Positions 1-11,518 are shown, numbered from the stretch's first letter. The stretch: 64,000 nucleotides of DNA from Endomychus coccineus (GCA_958510875.1 OY294068.1:70658633-70722632), one strand, 5' to 3'. Program-made: numbers and translations. Notes: generated from the letters alone by a model not told the origin.

Positions 1-289
1 GAGAAGTTTGGCATAAAAGCTGCATCTATAAATGGTTCATCGTCAAAAGAACATAAGAGGAAGATTCATACTTCAATGGCTAGTCTAGGCAAAGATGATT
101 TGAAATTATTGTATGTGACTCCAGAATGGTTGGCAAAAAGTAAAATATTCATGTCCTATTTGCAAAAATGCTTTGCCGCTGGTAATCTAGATAGGATAGC
201 TATAGATGAAGTACATTGTTGCTCAACTTGGGGGCATGATTTTCGTACTGAATACAACTATCTAGGCCTATTGAAACCCATGTTTCCAG
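1..289 (+). CDS. RECQL: RECQL (RecQ1-type DNA helicase), internal exon, 5' part outside window
   Basis: ATP-dependent 3'-5' DNA helicase of the RecQ family, nuclear, acting in replication-fork restart and genome stability (family knowledge). The exon is open in frame 1 from the window edge and encodes the middle of helicase domain 1. It shows SSSKEH, YVTPEWLAKSK, and motif II as DEVHCCSTWGHDFR (DEVH at 205-216). This wording is closer to RecQ1 than to BLM, WRN or RecQ5. The exon ends after the first base of a Gly codon (CCAG|gtaatg, donor at 290), and the next exon at 4628 restores the frame to give FPGVPFIGLTATAT. Motifs I and Ia lie upstream of the window. The reading frame is clean, so this is a real exon and not a pseudogene. 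Confidence 0.93.
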
Positions 290-539
290 GTAATGATGAA
301 GAGAGTAAATTTTAAATAGAAATTTTTGGCATTTACTATCGGTAAATTCATTCAAAATGATAAAAGTAAAATTTAACTAAAACACAATAATAGTAAATTA
401 GATTGTTTATTCATATTTTACTGAAAACTTTGATCCAGCAGTATATTTACATGCAAACTGTTTTAGCTAAAACAAAATAACGTAAACTCAGATCTATGGA
501 TTTATGTTATGCTAAAATATTTGAGAAATAAACCTCTAT

Positions 540-923
540 TTTTTAAATTTTTATCAATACAAATAAGTTAAATAATTCATCAATATTCATTTAATATAAT
601 TCCATGTGAGGCAAAATTTATATACATTTAAAAATTATTTATTTAAATTGACTTACTAGTACCCTTTATTTTTTATTAGCTGTTTTCTGTGTTCTCAATA
701 ATTGTGTATGAATTAATATATTTTTATATAGCAACATAGGTGTTGTTTCGAATTCAGTTGAAATATTACTTCAAAATTCGAAATTTTCAATCGAAATGTT
801 GATTCACATATTTAAATATAAATTTTAATTAGATATGAGTGGTTATCAAATGGAAATTAAATATTTCAATCAACACTACTCAAAGTTTTAATCTTGTTTT
901 GGAAATGAACACTACACTGAATG
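540..923 (+). repeat. Direct repeat, copy 1, ending at the mariner insertion point
   Basis: This non-coding AT-rich stretch of the RECQL intron is repeated in the same orientation at about 3630-3919. Shared landmarks include CAATAATTGTGTATGAATTA, TTTTAATTAGATATGAGTG, TCAAAGTTTTAATCTTGTTT and CACTACACTGAATGTA. Copy 1 stops exactly where the DD41D mariner begins. Copy 2 runs through the same TA without an insertion. Some 40-80 bp present in copy 1 (about 735-810) are missing from copy 2. Confidence 0.75.
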
Positions 924-925
924 TA

Positions 926-3155
926 CAGAGTGGTCCAAATTGGACACTTTTGATAGGAAACACCAATTTCTAGAGAAGATAGAGAAAAACTAGCCTACAT
1001 ATTACGAGGTCGATTTTTAAGAGAAAATGAATGCCGAAAACCGCACTTTGATATCTTGACTTGTTCAAAAGATACAAGGTGTTTTTCAATTTTGTGCATT
1101 TCTGACCCACCCCCGTACTTGTTTATTTATGAATATTTCTGATTTCTGTGAAAACATTCTTGAGACACTTTTTTGAAAGGAATCTAATGGTGTTCCTTGT
1201 TTTTTATTGAAAAATATGGTTTTGAAGTTATGACATAAACTTGTATTTTTTCTTATGGACCACCTGTATATTTTTACATATTCGTGTTTGAAATAAAATT
1301 CTCTTTTCAAATATATATAATAGTTGCTACTTCTCTTTCAAAACATTTATTTTGTGGCTATTTTCGACTTATTTTAGATGAATAATCAAAATCTGGGTTG
1401 CCATACCTGAATACGAAACAAAATAGTTCTACATAACTGCTGTTGAAAACAATAATTAGTGCCTATTTTATAATAACTCATTAATTTAATCAAAAAACAG
1501 AATAACAAGAACAAAAATATTACATTTTTAAACTACATATTTACAACATGTGTTCAAATTGAGCACCATTTAAATCGAAACATAATTGACTTCGCTTCCT
1601 AACATTATTGACAGCATTAATTAATTCTACCGCAGGTATTGAACGAAAGGCATGACGCACTGCTGCTTCCAACGCTTCTCGGGAATCAGGATGGCGTTTA
1701 TACGTGAGGTCCTTTATTCTTCCCCAGAGGTAAAAATCTGGAGGCGTAAGATCGGGGATCTTGCCGCCCAATGAACAGGACCCCGGTTGCCAAGCCAATT
1801 ATTGTCCCCAAATATTTCGTTCAAATACGTCGTTATAATGTGTGCGTTATGACACGGTGCCCCGTCTTGTTGGAAGTATACGTGTCCAATTTGTTGTAAT
1901 GGCAAATCATCCATTATAGGTTCGACAAATTCCCGCAATATTTCCACATATCGGGCTGCTGTAAGGTTACCCTCATAGATATGGGGACCGATAAAACTTC
2001 CTCTAAAAATATCGACCCAAACATTAAAACTGTATCGGCCTTGATTTTGTGTCTCCACTGTAATATATGGATTTTCCAAAGTCCAATTGTAGGAATTGTA
2101 TCTATTAAAAATACCAGCGCTGCTAACGCATGCTTCATCAGTCCATATGATGTTCTGTCCAAAGTTTAAGTTTTCAGCACATTTTCCTAAATACCATTGG
2201 CAGAATTCGAGCCGGAATTGTAGGTCATTTGGTAGTAACTTGTGAACTTTTCTTACTCTATACGGTATGTACTGTAGTCTTTGGAATACCTGTATTCAAC
2301 TGCATTTTGCGTAGTGAAATATTGGGTTGATTTTGTATTTCCCCCAAAACTGTTATTTCTTCTAACTCTCTATCTCTATTCCTGGCTTCGTAAACTCATA
2401 TCCTGAAACAGTTGTCTCCTTTCAGGGTATCGGTCAAAGTAAATATTGCTGGCAGCCTGTGCATCTTCATGTGATTCCCAATAACACTTTAGCATATCAT
2501 ATTTTTCGTAATTTTCATACATTTTGAATTAACAGGAAGATAAAAATATTGTCGTAAGTTCAAAACTCAGTTCAAAGAAGCACACTAAACTTGTAAAGCA
2601 AACTGCAATTATTAATAATTGTTTGACTGTACGCATAGACTGTAGTTGCTAAGGTATTTTGTTTTGTATTCAGGCATGGCAACCCAGATTTTGATTATTC
2701 ATCTAAAATAAGTCGAAAACAGCCACAAAATAAATGTTTTGAAAGAGAAGTAGCAACTATTATATATATTTGAAAAGAGAATTTTATTTCAAATACGAAT
2801 ATGTAAAAATATACAGGTGGTCCATAAGAAAAAATACAAGTTTATGTCATAACTTCAAAACCATATTTTTCAATAAAAAACAAGGAACACCATTAGATTC
2901 CTTTCAAAAAAGTGTCTCAAGAATGTTTTCACAGAAATCAGAAATATTCATAAATAAACAAGTTACGGGGGTGGGTCAGAAATGCACAAAATTGAAAAAC
3001 ACCTTGTATCTTTTGAACAAATCAAGATATCAAAGTGCGGTTTTCGGCATTCATTTTCTCTCAAAAATCGACCTCGTAACATGTAGGCTAGTTTTTCTCT
3101 ATCTTCTCTAGAAATTGGTGTTTCCTATCAAAAGTGTCCAATTTGGACCACTCTG
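926..3155 (-). mobile_element. Tc1/mariner element of DD41D (rosa) type with ~500 bp terminal inverted repeats
   Basis: The ends are TA|CAGAGTGGTCCAAATTGGAC (TA at 924-925) and the exact inverse at GTCCAATTTGGACCACTCTG|TA (TA at 3156-3157). The inverted repeats are very long, about 926-1432 and 2650-3155. Most of each arm is near-identical, and both arms encode the same spurious short ORF on opposite strands. The only gene inside is a broken transposase on the minus strand (1541-2522). Long TIRs and a TA target fit the family. The copy is dead as an autonomous element but still a potential substrate for transposition in trans. It sits inside the RECQL intron. Confidence 0.9.
1541..2522 (-). 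pseudogene. DD41D mariner transposase, frameshifted
   Basis: Reading the minus strand from an ATG at 2522, the N-terminus begins MYENYEKYDMLKCYWESHED, the helix-turn-helix region of this transposase type. A frameshifted middle follows, then the catalytic core in several frames. First Asp is in WTDEACVSSAG, second in YFQQDGAPCH, third in LTPPDFYLWG. I count 41 residues between the second and third Asp once one duplicated Asn is discounted, which is the DD41D spacing of the rosa group rather than DD34D. The C-terminus QFEHML* matches the second copy at 14403-14414 (QFEHFL*). At least three frame changes and internal stops make it a pseudogene. Confidence 0.88.
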
Positions 3156-3303
3156 TACAATGTAGAAAAATTCCAAAATAAACTTTTATTTATTATAAAA
3201 ACTAAGGAAAGCAAGACATGTTTCGTCACACTTTAGGTGAACATTGGTACTGTTCTTTTATTTTTATAACAAAATTGTATTTGGAAATTTTTCTGCATTG
3301 TAT
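3156..3303. repeat. Short inverted-repeat element abutting the mariner
   Basis: The left arm ACAATGTAGAAAAATTCCAA is inverted as TTGGAAATTTTTCTGCATTGT near 3281-3302. The centre carries TGTTTCGTCACACTTTAGGTG. Related sequence occurs at 15535-15604 continuing at 16276-16370, and at 13310-13390. It looks like a dispersed repeat, possibly the terminus of a Penelope-like element (see hammerhead-like motifs). Confidence 0.6.
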
Positions 3304-3629
3304 TATTCAATGTAGTGTGCATTTGTAATATAATGGATTTCCAAGAAGTAAAGACCAAGTTCAATTTTAAAATATCTGGTTTGATTGAAATATTACAAAA
3401 AATATACACAACGTTAGTGTTTTTTTTAGTGTAATAGTTTATTCAATAATCTATTGTAGATTTAAATTTTAATCCAATAAAAATTTCATTGAATGGAACT
3501 AAACAATTAAAGTGTGGCAAAATTGATATTTATCAATTTCATTGCTAAATTAAATTCACTGGATTTTGATTAAGGTCATTCCGTTTACAAAATTCCAAAA
3601 ATACCAATAGAGAAAACGTTTCTAAAAAC

Positions 3630-3919
3630 ATAATATAATCACATTATCAATACAAATAAGTTGAATAATTCATCCATTTCATATGAGGAAAAATTTATAT
3701 ACATTTTAAAATTGTTTATTTAAATTAAGTTACTATAGTACCCTTTATTTTTATTAGCCGTTTTCTCTGTTCTCAATAATTGTGTATGAATTAATATATT
3801 TTTGTATTTAAGTGTAAATTTTAATTAGATATGAGTGATTAGCAAATGGAAATTAAATATTTCAATCAACATTACTCAAAGTTTTAATCTTGTTTTGGGA
3901 ACACTACACTGAATGTATC
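3630..3919 (+). repeat. Direct repeat, copy 2 (unoccupied mariner target site)
   Basis: Same sequence as 540-923 in the same orientation, with the TA after ACTGAATG still empty (3916-3919). The sequence after this point differs from that to the right of the mariner, so this is a local duplication rather than a clean allelic empty site. 3920-4627 is AT-rich intron with no gene that I can recognise. Confidence 0.72.
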
Positions 3920-4627
3920 AATTCAAAAATTGTATCAGAGATGTTGAATTTGGAATGTAATGTAGATTTAGTTTATTCCAATAGTTCAGAAAGTGAATTA
4001 GTTGATTATTTTTTAGTTCTATTTTATCTTCGTTTTTATTTTGTAACTGTTGAAATTAACTTGAGTAAACCTACTTTTATTTTAGTGATATGTATTTATA
4101 TAGGAATCAATTTTTGTTTACTTCTCAGGGGTTGTTGACTTTTTTATTCATTATAAATCATATTTTTGGTTGCAAGTACTAATTGTTAATTTTTCTATTA
4201 ATAATTATTAATAAGTCAATACTTAATTACATCAATAACATCGAGAAATCTAGGGAAACTAAATTATCCTTCATTTTCACTTTTCACATTCAGAGATGAA
4301 ATAATGGTCAAAATATTTTTTCACATATGAAACATCTTTGTATGTAACTTTGCTCATTATCATGTTTAGTTATAATAATAACGGGGGTTTGGTATCAAAT
4401 ATATGAATACATACATATAATAATAATAAGATTGCAATTGCAGACGCAATCTTTGGTAATGGTGTAGGTACCATAAATCTTTAACCTTGAATTTTCAAAG
4501 GGAAGTTTGCAAACAACTCAAAAATCAAATTTTGAAGCATTTATATTTTTAGTTTTGATTTCGGTTTTGGTTGACCATAAGTTGATATAAATTCATGTTC
4601 TGTAACCTTGCTTGAAAATTGTTCTAG

Positions 4628-5748
4628 GTGTTCCTTTTATTGGACTCACAGCAACAGCAACAATGAGCATTTTGATTGATATTCAAAAAATGCTAGGCAT
4701 GGAAGATTGCACAATTATCACTGCTCCATTCAATCGTCCCAATTTGTATTATAAAGTACTCCAGAAACCTAGTGAAATAGAGGATTCAATATGTTTTTTA
4801 GAGAAAATGATGAAGGGCAAATACAATGGTCAGTCTGGTATAATTTATACTACAACCATCCGAGAAACTGAAGATTTGACTTCTGAATTGCGTAAGAGAG
4901 GTCTTAAAGTGAATAATTATCATGCGCAACTTGAACATGAAACGAAAAAAACTATACACGAACGATGGCTGTCGAATAAATGTCAAGCTGTTATTGCCAC
5001 AATAGCTTTTGGCATGGGGATTGATAAACCAGATGTACGCTTTGTCATACATTATTCTGTACCGAAAAGTATGGAAGGATTTTACCAGGAGAGTGGGAGA
5101 GCTGGTAGAGATGGAAAAAGGGCAGATTGCATTCTTATGCTTTCATTAGCCAATTACTTAAAAGTGTTAGGAATGGCATCATCAAAGATAGAAGAAACCA
5201 ATGCCTTGGCTGTAATAAATTATTGCATGGAAGTGAATAAGTGTCGTAGATCTGTGATAGCATCTCATTTTCAGGAAGTGTGGGATGCCTCAAACTGTCA
5301 TAAAATGTGTGATTATTGCAAAAACAAAAGTGAGGTAGTTTATTATAATATAAAGTCTGCTTGCTTAGATATCTTCACAATATTAGAAGCAGCAAATAAA
5401 TCTGATTGTAAGCTTACTCTTTTGAAATTGATAAATTGTTGGTTCCATGCAGGTTGTAAGGAATTCAAGTTGCCTAACATTGTTAAACCCAAAATCAGTA
5501 AATCAGAAGCTGAGAAAATCATTGCGTTTTTGCTTCTGAAGAATTACTTGAAGCTGGAGAAGAATTATACCATGTATTCTGTAATATTCTATTTTCAAAA
5601 GAACAAGCAAGTTGTAGGTGAAATTGAAATGCCTCTTAGCTCAAATGAAAATTTGAAGGGGTTTCAAAAACGTAGCGTAAATGAGGTTATAGACTTAGAC
5701 AATGATGAACCTCCAAGTAAAAGGACTCGTAGAGATATGAAAATTTAG
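4628..5748 (+). CDS. RECQL: RECQL terminal exon: helicase domain 2, zinc-binding, RQC and C-terminal tail
   Basis: The acceptor is ttgttctag|gtgttcc, joining in phase to the exon ending at 289. The exon encodes motif III (GLTATAT), motif IV (SGIIYTTT), motif V (ATIAFGMGIDKPDVRFVIH), and motif VI (YQESGRAGRDGKRADC). A zinc-binding module follows, with Cys in NKCRRS and in NCHKMCDYC. Then comes an RQC winged-helix region (TLLKLINCW to NYTMYSVIFYF). The tail is short and ends in a basic NLS-like PPSKRTRR; stop TAG is at 5746-5748. There is no HRDC domain, as in vertebrate RECQL. The two exons together give 469 residues. An ATTAAA at 5813-5818 is a possible polyadenylation signal. Codons are intact throughout. 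Confidence 0.95.
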
Positions 5749-6734
5749 GTTTTAAGTAATGTTTATTTTGAATGTGTATATAAAATTGTATAAATATAAT
5801 CATGCAAACGTGATTAAAAACACATTGAAACAATTGCTGACGAATTTGTACCATGGTGTTATTTATTATTGATGGCCTAATGTTAATAGCCCTCAGTGGA
5901 AAATTTCCTATTGTCCAGGTAATTGCAAAAATTGTTATAATTAAGATTCAACTCAACATGGCTGCCATGAGCATCACTGGTGATGTACAGTTGGTATTCT
6001 ATCATCTATTCAATAGAAAGCAATAGCAGCGGTCTGTTAACTTATGGTTAAAGTGTATTTGGCTTGTAAGGACTCACAAGCGACATCTGAATTAGAGTAG
6101 CAGCTTGAATATGTTCAGTAGTTGTCTCTATTATAGTTACAGTAATGTTTTGAATCGTTTGTTTACTCATTCCATTCTGCCTGCGCTATTAAGTTCATTA
6201 GTTTTTATATTTATTAAGATTTATTCATCAAACCAGGATTACAAATTAAACATTACATATTAAACATTACATATTTAATCCTGTAGAGGTACCATAGGTA
6301 CCTGTATGCAGACTGGCTACAATCATACATAAATAAAAAATAATATATAAGGAAAATTATAATTAATACTAAAACAAAACAATTGTGGTGTTGTTCCATT
6401 TTGTACTTTTGTTGCTTTTTTAAATTAATTTGTGGGTATTCGGCAGGTTATTGAAGTCTATATAGCTGAATAATTCATTTTATCAATCATTATACCGTTG
6501 AGATTTGAAAAAATGTGTTCTATAATAACAGTTTATTATCCAAAGTACATATTATGTGGTAAATATTCGTTTACGAAATACAACAGCTAATAAAACTAAC
6601 AAGTAATAAAATACCCATTTAGATTTTATACTTGAACATGGGTATTAGAATATAAAAATACAATTATTACATACCAATTTAAATAAATATAACAATTTAT
6701 TATAGTACCTATGTCTAAGATGTAACAGACCCTA
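5749..6734. other. Intergenic, no gene recognised
   Basis: RECQL 3' flank. AT-rich, with only short spurious ORFs. It contains the small palindrome AGGTACCATAGGTACCT near 6286-6302. I see no conserved coding motif or TIR structure here. Confidence 0.5.
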
Positions 6735-6736
6735 TA

Positions 6737-7797
6737 GTCCAGGCTGTGAACCGGGATTTTAGCTATAATAAAAAAAAACAAGTTTGAATCAACAATTTTT
6801 TTTTGCATTAGCTTCAGGAGGTTCTCAGGATCATTCATACACCTTAAAACCTCTTGGGAACCCCAACCTCACCCATTGGGGGCTTAAATGGCCCGAAATC
6901 TCCAAGTCTTGTATTCTATTTTCTACAAAAAAAGGTATTTTGGCTTTTCGAGTTCACCTAGGGGGTTTTTTGGGTCGCTGAACACGAATCCGTAGCCAGA
7001 TTTACTTGCAATTCATCCTAGGGGTGGTCAAATCGACAAAATTGGCCAATTTCGCACCCCTAATACCTATGTTATTTTGCAATTTACGTGTTTTTGGCAT
7101 TTCGAATGCACCAAGGAGGTTTTTTGGGTCGCTGAACACGAATCCGTAGCCAGATTTACTTGCAATTCATCGTAGGGGTGGTTAAATCGACAAAATTGGC
7201 CAATTTCGCACCCCTAATATGTTATTTTGCAATTTACGTGTTTTTGGCATTTCGAATGCACCAAGGGGTTTTTTGGGTCGCTGAATACGATTCCAAAGCC
7301 GAAGTAATTTTAAAATGCAAAAATTATAAAAATTTAGAAGCGTGTCAAATTAGCCATTTTTGTAAATTTCCCACCCCTACGATGATATTCGAGTAAATCT
7401 GGCTTCGGAATCGTATTCAGCGACCCAAAAAAATACCTTGGTGCATTCGAAATGCCTAAAACACGTAAATTGCGAAATAACATAGGGGTGCAAAATTGGC
7501 CAATTTCGTCGATTTTACCACCCCTACGATGGATTGCAAGTAAATCTGGCTACGGATTCGTGTTCAGCGATCCGAAAAACCTCCTAGGTGCACTCGAAAT
7601 GCCAAAATACCTTTTTTTTGTAGAAAATGCAATTCAAGACTTAGATATTTCGGGCCATTTTCGCCCCCAATGGGTGGGGTTGGGGTTCCCAAGAGGTTTT
7701 AAGGTGTATGAATGATCCTGAGAACCTTCTGAAGCTAATGCAAACAAATTTTTTGGTTCGAACTTAGATGTTTTTTTTTTCGGTTCATAGCCTGGAC
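6737..7797. mobile_element. Foldback/MITE-like element, TA target, complex inverted repeats
   Basis: The ends are TA|GTCCAGGCTGTGAACCG and CGGTTCATAGCCTGGAC|TA, with TA dinucleotides at 6735-6736 and 7798-7799. Both arms contain matching inverted blocks, for example AACCTCTTGGGAACCCCAAC versus GGGGTTCCCAAGAGGTTTTAAGG. In the interior a unit with GGGTCGCTGAACACGAATCC and AATTGGCCAATTTCGCACCC is tandemly repeated at about 6970-7120, 7125-7265 and 7270-7330. It is then inverted at 7380-7580. No real ORF; a related right end is at 27359-27695. Confidence 0.85.
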
Positions 7798-7854
7798 TAA
7801 TAGATAGATATACATCCAATCATAATAATTGAAGATTTAGTAGAATATCACTAC

Positions 7855-8545
7855 CCAATATTTTTTTCTAGTTTTTTCTGAAATAATTTTTTATATACTG
7901 TACTTATCATGTAAATTGGAACATGATTAATGATTTTAGTTACCAGATAAATATATGAGCATTGACCCTTAGAGGTGTGCATATGTGGAATCTTGAATGA
8001 TGTCTTCGTACTTGTATTGTAGCAATGTTCAGCTTCTTCCAATTTCACACCCTTGTAAATTTGTTTCGGGGCTACTTTTAAGGAGAACAATTGATTTGTA
8101 TTCAAAATACCTAATACTTTTTAAAGAGCGTATGAAGGATATCTATGTTTTTCTGAGCATTATCTTTAAGATTCTTTTCAGTTATATTTTTTCATGATTG
8201 TTTTCTTGGCTGCTCCCCATATTAAAATTCCATAATTTAATTTGACTCAATCAGAGCTTAATAAATGGTATACATATGTTTCATGCTGAGGAAATAATTA
8301 ATATTTGAAGATGGTAGTTCTCAATTTTGTCAACAGAAAAGCTATATTATGTCTATTCTACATCAGGTAAGAATCAAAAACAACTAAATAGGATACACTA
8401 TTCGCTATATTTACTTCGATTGTTACAGCATTACTTATATTGAATATTATTTCTTCAAAGTATGGTCCTGTGTAGATATAGTGGATGCAAATGGGAGTAA
8501 GGTAGTTTTTTCTATGTTAACGGTTTTCAGCCATCCAACTTAACT
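7855..8545 (-). pseudogene. Non-LTR retrotransposon, C-terminal ORF2 fragment
   Basis: On the minus strand a broken frame reads ANSVSYLVVFDSYL, like the post-RT 'KYLG..ID' block. Next comes NYGILIWGAA, the widespread 'YGI..WG' block. It ends with NTNQLFSLKVAP, EEAEHCYNT and YKKLFQKKLEKNIG*, typical of the C-terminal tail of CR1/jockey-like ORF2 proteins. Several stops and frame changes are present. It lies tail to tail with another RT fragment at 8560-8792. Confidence 0.7.
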
Positions 8546-8559
8546 AATTGCACTATTAT

Positions 8560-8792
8560 ATGATTTCTAAAGTGATGGAGAATGCAATCAACATCGAGCT
8601 CATCCAATACCTATAGAGCTTCAAAATCTTGAATGACCGGCAATATGGCTGTCGCCAGCAGAAGCAGAGATCAACAGGAGTTGCTTGCCTACATGTAACA
8701 CATGCTTGGCAGAAATCTATTGAAAAACATAGGGAATCTCTAAATGTATCATTGGATATTTCCAAAGCATTTGACCTAGTCTGGAAATTTTA
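8560..8792 (+). pseudogene. Non-LTR reverse transcriptase fragment (motif A region)
   Basis: The plus-strand frame encodes SKVMENAINIELIQYL, then LNDRQYGCRQQKQRSTG, then ESLNVSLDISKAFDLVW. This is the RT palm start and motif A (LDISKAFD.VW), usual in jockey/CR1-like elements. One in-frame stop follows QYL and another follows the motif. Only about 75 residues remain, with no endonuclease or C-terminus. Confidence 0.8.
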
Positions 8793-9087
8793 ATCTCGAA
8801 AACTAAGTATTTCATTAAAAAATGTTATATTCAATTCTCCTATTATTACTTCCCTCACTATACGTATTATAATGGGCCCACAATGGTAATTTACGTTACG
8901 GAAAATGATTTAATAAAATACAAATTTAGATGAATTTCTAAGCGATCACTTTAATAGTATTTTACGAACAAGTCTCGTAAGTTTTATTTCATACAGTTTC
9001 AATAACAACTTATTTTATATTTTGAAGGGTATTAGTATTGTGAGAATAACAGTTCCATTAATTTTCTTTTGAAAAGTCGCCAATATT

Positions 9088-9400
9088 GACAGCTACACAG
9101 CTTCACCGTCGACAGAACTCCTATCAGCCGGGCAAATCAACCGAGACGGCCCTTCATCACCTGGTTACCCAGATAGAAGGAGCTATTAGTCTCGGACAGA
9201 GTGCCATATGGCATATGCGTTTTCCAGGATATCGAAGGGGCGTTCGAAAATACCTCCTTCGAACCCATGTGTTTTGCTGCGGAGAGAAACGAAATCGCTC
9301 ACACCTTGGTCAGGTGGAACAAGACCATGCTCTCGCAGCGTCGCATGTACACACGTCACCCGAGGGGGCCCACAGAGATCTATTCTGGATAAGATCCACA
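9088..9400 (+). pseudogene. Second, unrelated non-LTR reverse transcriptase fragment
   Basis: Plus strand, frameshifted: HRRQNSYQPGKSTETALHHL, IEGAISLGQSA, then VFQDIEGAFENTSFEPMC and LVRWNKTMLSQRRM. The DIEGAF motif A and GKSTETALH block belong to a different non-LTR group from the 8560 fragment. GC content is clearly higher than the surroundings, which suggests a younger or differently biased insertion. Boundaries are not visible. Confidence 0.75.
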
Positions 9401-9480
9401 TAAAACGTGACTCAAAGTCTGTAAATTATAGAACAGATATTCAATCATTAAGTCAGATTTATACTAATTTATTTAATTAA

Positions 9481-10150
9481 AACCCTTGCAAAATTCCTTC
9501 ATGCGTCTCTATAATGTTAAAGGTAGTTAAAGGTTAGGTAGAATACTTAATAGCTATATTTGTAATAAGGTCTGACAATCTTTTTCTATTACCTCATAAA
9601 TCCTCAACATTGGTTCGAAAGTGGATACTGGAACGTTATATCTTTAGTTCAATCCTTCAGTCGTATTACGTATTGTTCGATATGAATTTAGAGTTTATAA
9701 GAATATTGCTTAGCAGCGGATTCTTAATTAATACTTAAAACATTAATGTGTTATAACTTCAATTGTTCGTGTTTCTGTAAGTGTCGGCAGCGTGGGCATT
9801 TTTAATTGAAATTAGTATGTAAGGACGCCTTGTGGTGATACAATTAGTCTTAAGAAATCACGTTTTATGATTGTCGTGAGACCAAAACGTACGTTAAGAC
9901 GAAAATAATATGCATATGTGTTAGTGTGACCTATGTCCCGAGAATTTTATATATAATTAGAAACATACAATTAGAAAGAAATACCTTCTCTTCATAATTC
10001 TTAGATGGGGTATTTTTGGAAAGCATTGCGCTTATGGAAGTCAAGAACTTTATTCTTCATCTCTATGGTTTAGACCCATTAAATTTGCATCATTGTGGTA
10101 CGGTCCCGGTCGTACATACAGGTCTGGGAACTCAAGGCTGTTTCCTATGT
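9481..10150. other. Intergenic, no gene recognised
   Basis: Ordinary AT-rich sequence. Short ORFs here have no recognisable motif. The stretch at 10000-10150 has a moderately open frame but nothing I can assign. Confidence 0.4.
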
Positions 10151-10154
10151 GAGA

Positions 10155-10425
10155 AGCGAGCCAGGCGCGGATCCAGACTTTTGTTTTGGGAGGGGGGGTC
10201 ACTCTCAGACATGCATACATTAAAATTGACAAAAGCTTGTCTTAATCACATACGATATTGTTTAAATTAAAATCCTTGTTATAATCAAAATAAATTGGCT
10301 CACAGATGTAGTGCTGACTTTACAATTTTTTGTCGTTTACCATATCAGTTTATTCTCCTAAAATTTTTTATTTTTGTTCATCATGAGGGGGGGTGGTCAT
10401 GACCCCCGTGCCCCCGTGAAAAGTG
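10155..10425. mobile_element. Possible small hAT-type MITE
   Basis: The left side has GGCGCGGATCCAGACTTTTG followed by a G-run. The right side has a G-run, GGTCATGACCCCCGTGCCCC and then loss of symmetry. A terminus with GGCGCGGATCC followed by GGGG is typical of some hAT MITEs. The right terminus is degraded, so no target duplication can be assigned. Confidence 0.35.
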
Positions 10426-10426
10426 T

Positions 10427-10545
10427 AAAGCAAGAAACTTCTGTTTTTAAAGTGCCGAAAGATGCGGAAATCCGAAAAAAGTGGATGCTTGCGATTCCGG
10501 ATAGAAATCGTTTTAACGAGGTCTTTTATGAAGTCATTTTTAAGG
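10427..10545 (+). pseudogene. THAP-domain-like coding fragment
   Basis: The frame reads VFKVPKDAEIRKKWMLAIPD, resembling the central THAP zinc-finger segment (FPKD..LRKKW..AI), and ends at AAG|gtgag like a splice donor. The leading C-x-C pair and the trailing Cys/His of THAP are not visible in this piece. It could be a remnant of a P-like element or of a THAP gene exon. No further exon was found. Confidence 0.4.
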
Positions 10546-11287
10546 TGAGTTTGACAAGAGTAACAGTTCTATTCCTCTCTCAAATCAGAATAGTAAATAT
10601 TGCGTTACGAGACAAATTATTTTACTTAAAATGTGCGGTTATTATCTATCAATCTTTGTATTGTGGGGCTTGAACTTAGAACGATATGACGCCTAATCCT
10701 GACATCAAACTTCGATCCAAGCGCTAGTTAGTGGCTGAGCGAGGGACTACGAACTACGAGTTTGGCGACGCGTAAGAGACTCCATCACTGTCGTACGGCT
10801 GTTTTTAGCACAGAGTCATAGATAAAAGATCTTTATTCCTAGTGGCAAATCTATATTAAGCCGACCGCAGAGCTTATAATTATATTTGATGTTCTCAATA
10901 TCACAAGTAGGAGTGACGTAACTGTTCTACTGTTCACTACACTTCCCCATTTTTATACTTAAGGTTTAACGTAACGCACCTTAACTGTGTATGAAATAAG
11001 GTGAGTAGTACTTACTAATATTTGTTAAAAGTGGGTATGTCATTAGTTCCTAATAGGTTATCCACTTAATCCCGACTTTTTTGTATATACAAATTGATCT
11101 GAGTCTCCTAAGTTGTGCGCGTTTGTTTTTATAAGATTCAACCTTCTTTTGTTCCGTTATGTACTGTTACACTTTGGGTAAATATTTGAAAAATAATTTT
11201 AATACTCTATAAAAAATTCACCCCATTACCATTGTTAAATCATTACATAACATTTTAACCTTTAATGTTGTATAGATATAGTACAAC
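10546..11287. other. COX4 upstream region
   Basis: This includes the likely 5' flank of COX4. No conserved promoter element can be assigned with confidence. GC content is slightly raised at 10690-10830, where no ORF with a known motif was seen. Confidence 0.35.
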
Positions 11288-11518
11288 ATGGCTGGGAGAA
11301 TCGTTACATTTGGTGTGAAAGCACTGCGGAGTCCAAAAATTCCTGCAGGTGCAGTTGCAATGAGCGGTCATCATGGAGTTGGTGCACCTGACCATACTGC
11401 TAACATTGGCAAGAGAGAAGTAGTTGGCTACGGATTCAATGGACAGTCGATATATTGTGATAGAGAGGATTTTCCCTTCCCAGCAATTAGATGGAAAGAA
11501 CCTACAACTGACCTTCAG
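11288..11518 (+). CDS. COX4: COX4 exon 1: cytochrome c oxidase subunit IV precursor, N-terminus
   Basis: Nuclear-encoded subunit IV of mitochondrial complex IV, inner membrane; it stabilises the catalytic core and binds regulatory nucleotides (family knowledge). The ATG at 11288 opens a frame of 77 codons. It starts MAGRIVTFGVKALRSPK, basic and free of acidic residues, consistent with a mitochondrial presequence. IGKREVVGYGFNG and DFPFPAIRWKEPT follow. The donor is cag|gtacat at 11519 in phase 0. The three exons give 186 residues, the usual length for the insect precursor. Introns of 1.5 and 3.5 kb follow. I chose this ATG because it is the first in frame and gives a plausible presequence. 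Confidence 0.96.

Noticed and set aside
1086..1310. Two identical-looking short ORFs (minus 1086-1310 and plus 2770-3111) that could seem a duplicated gene
   Set aside because: They are the same stretch of the mariner's long inverted repeat read outward from each arm. There is no protein motif, and the similarity is at DNA level.
9186..9401. Minus-strand and alternate plus ORFs overlapping 9.2-9.4 kb
   Set aside because: They are shadows of the RT fragment with motif DIEGAF in the plus frames.
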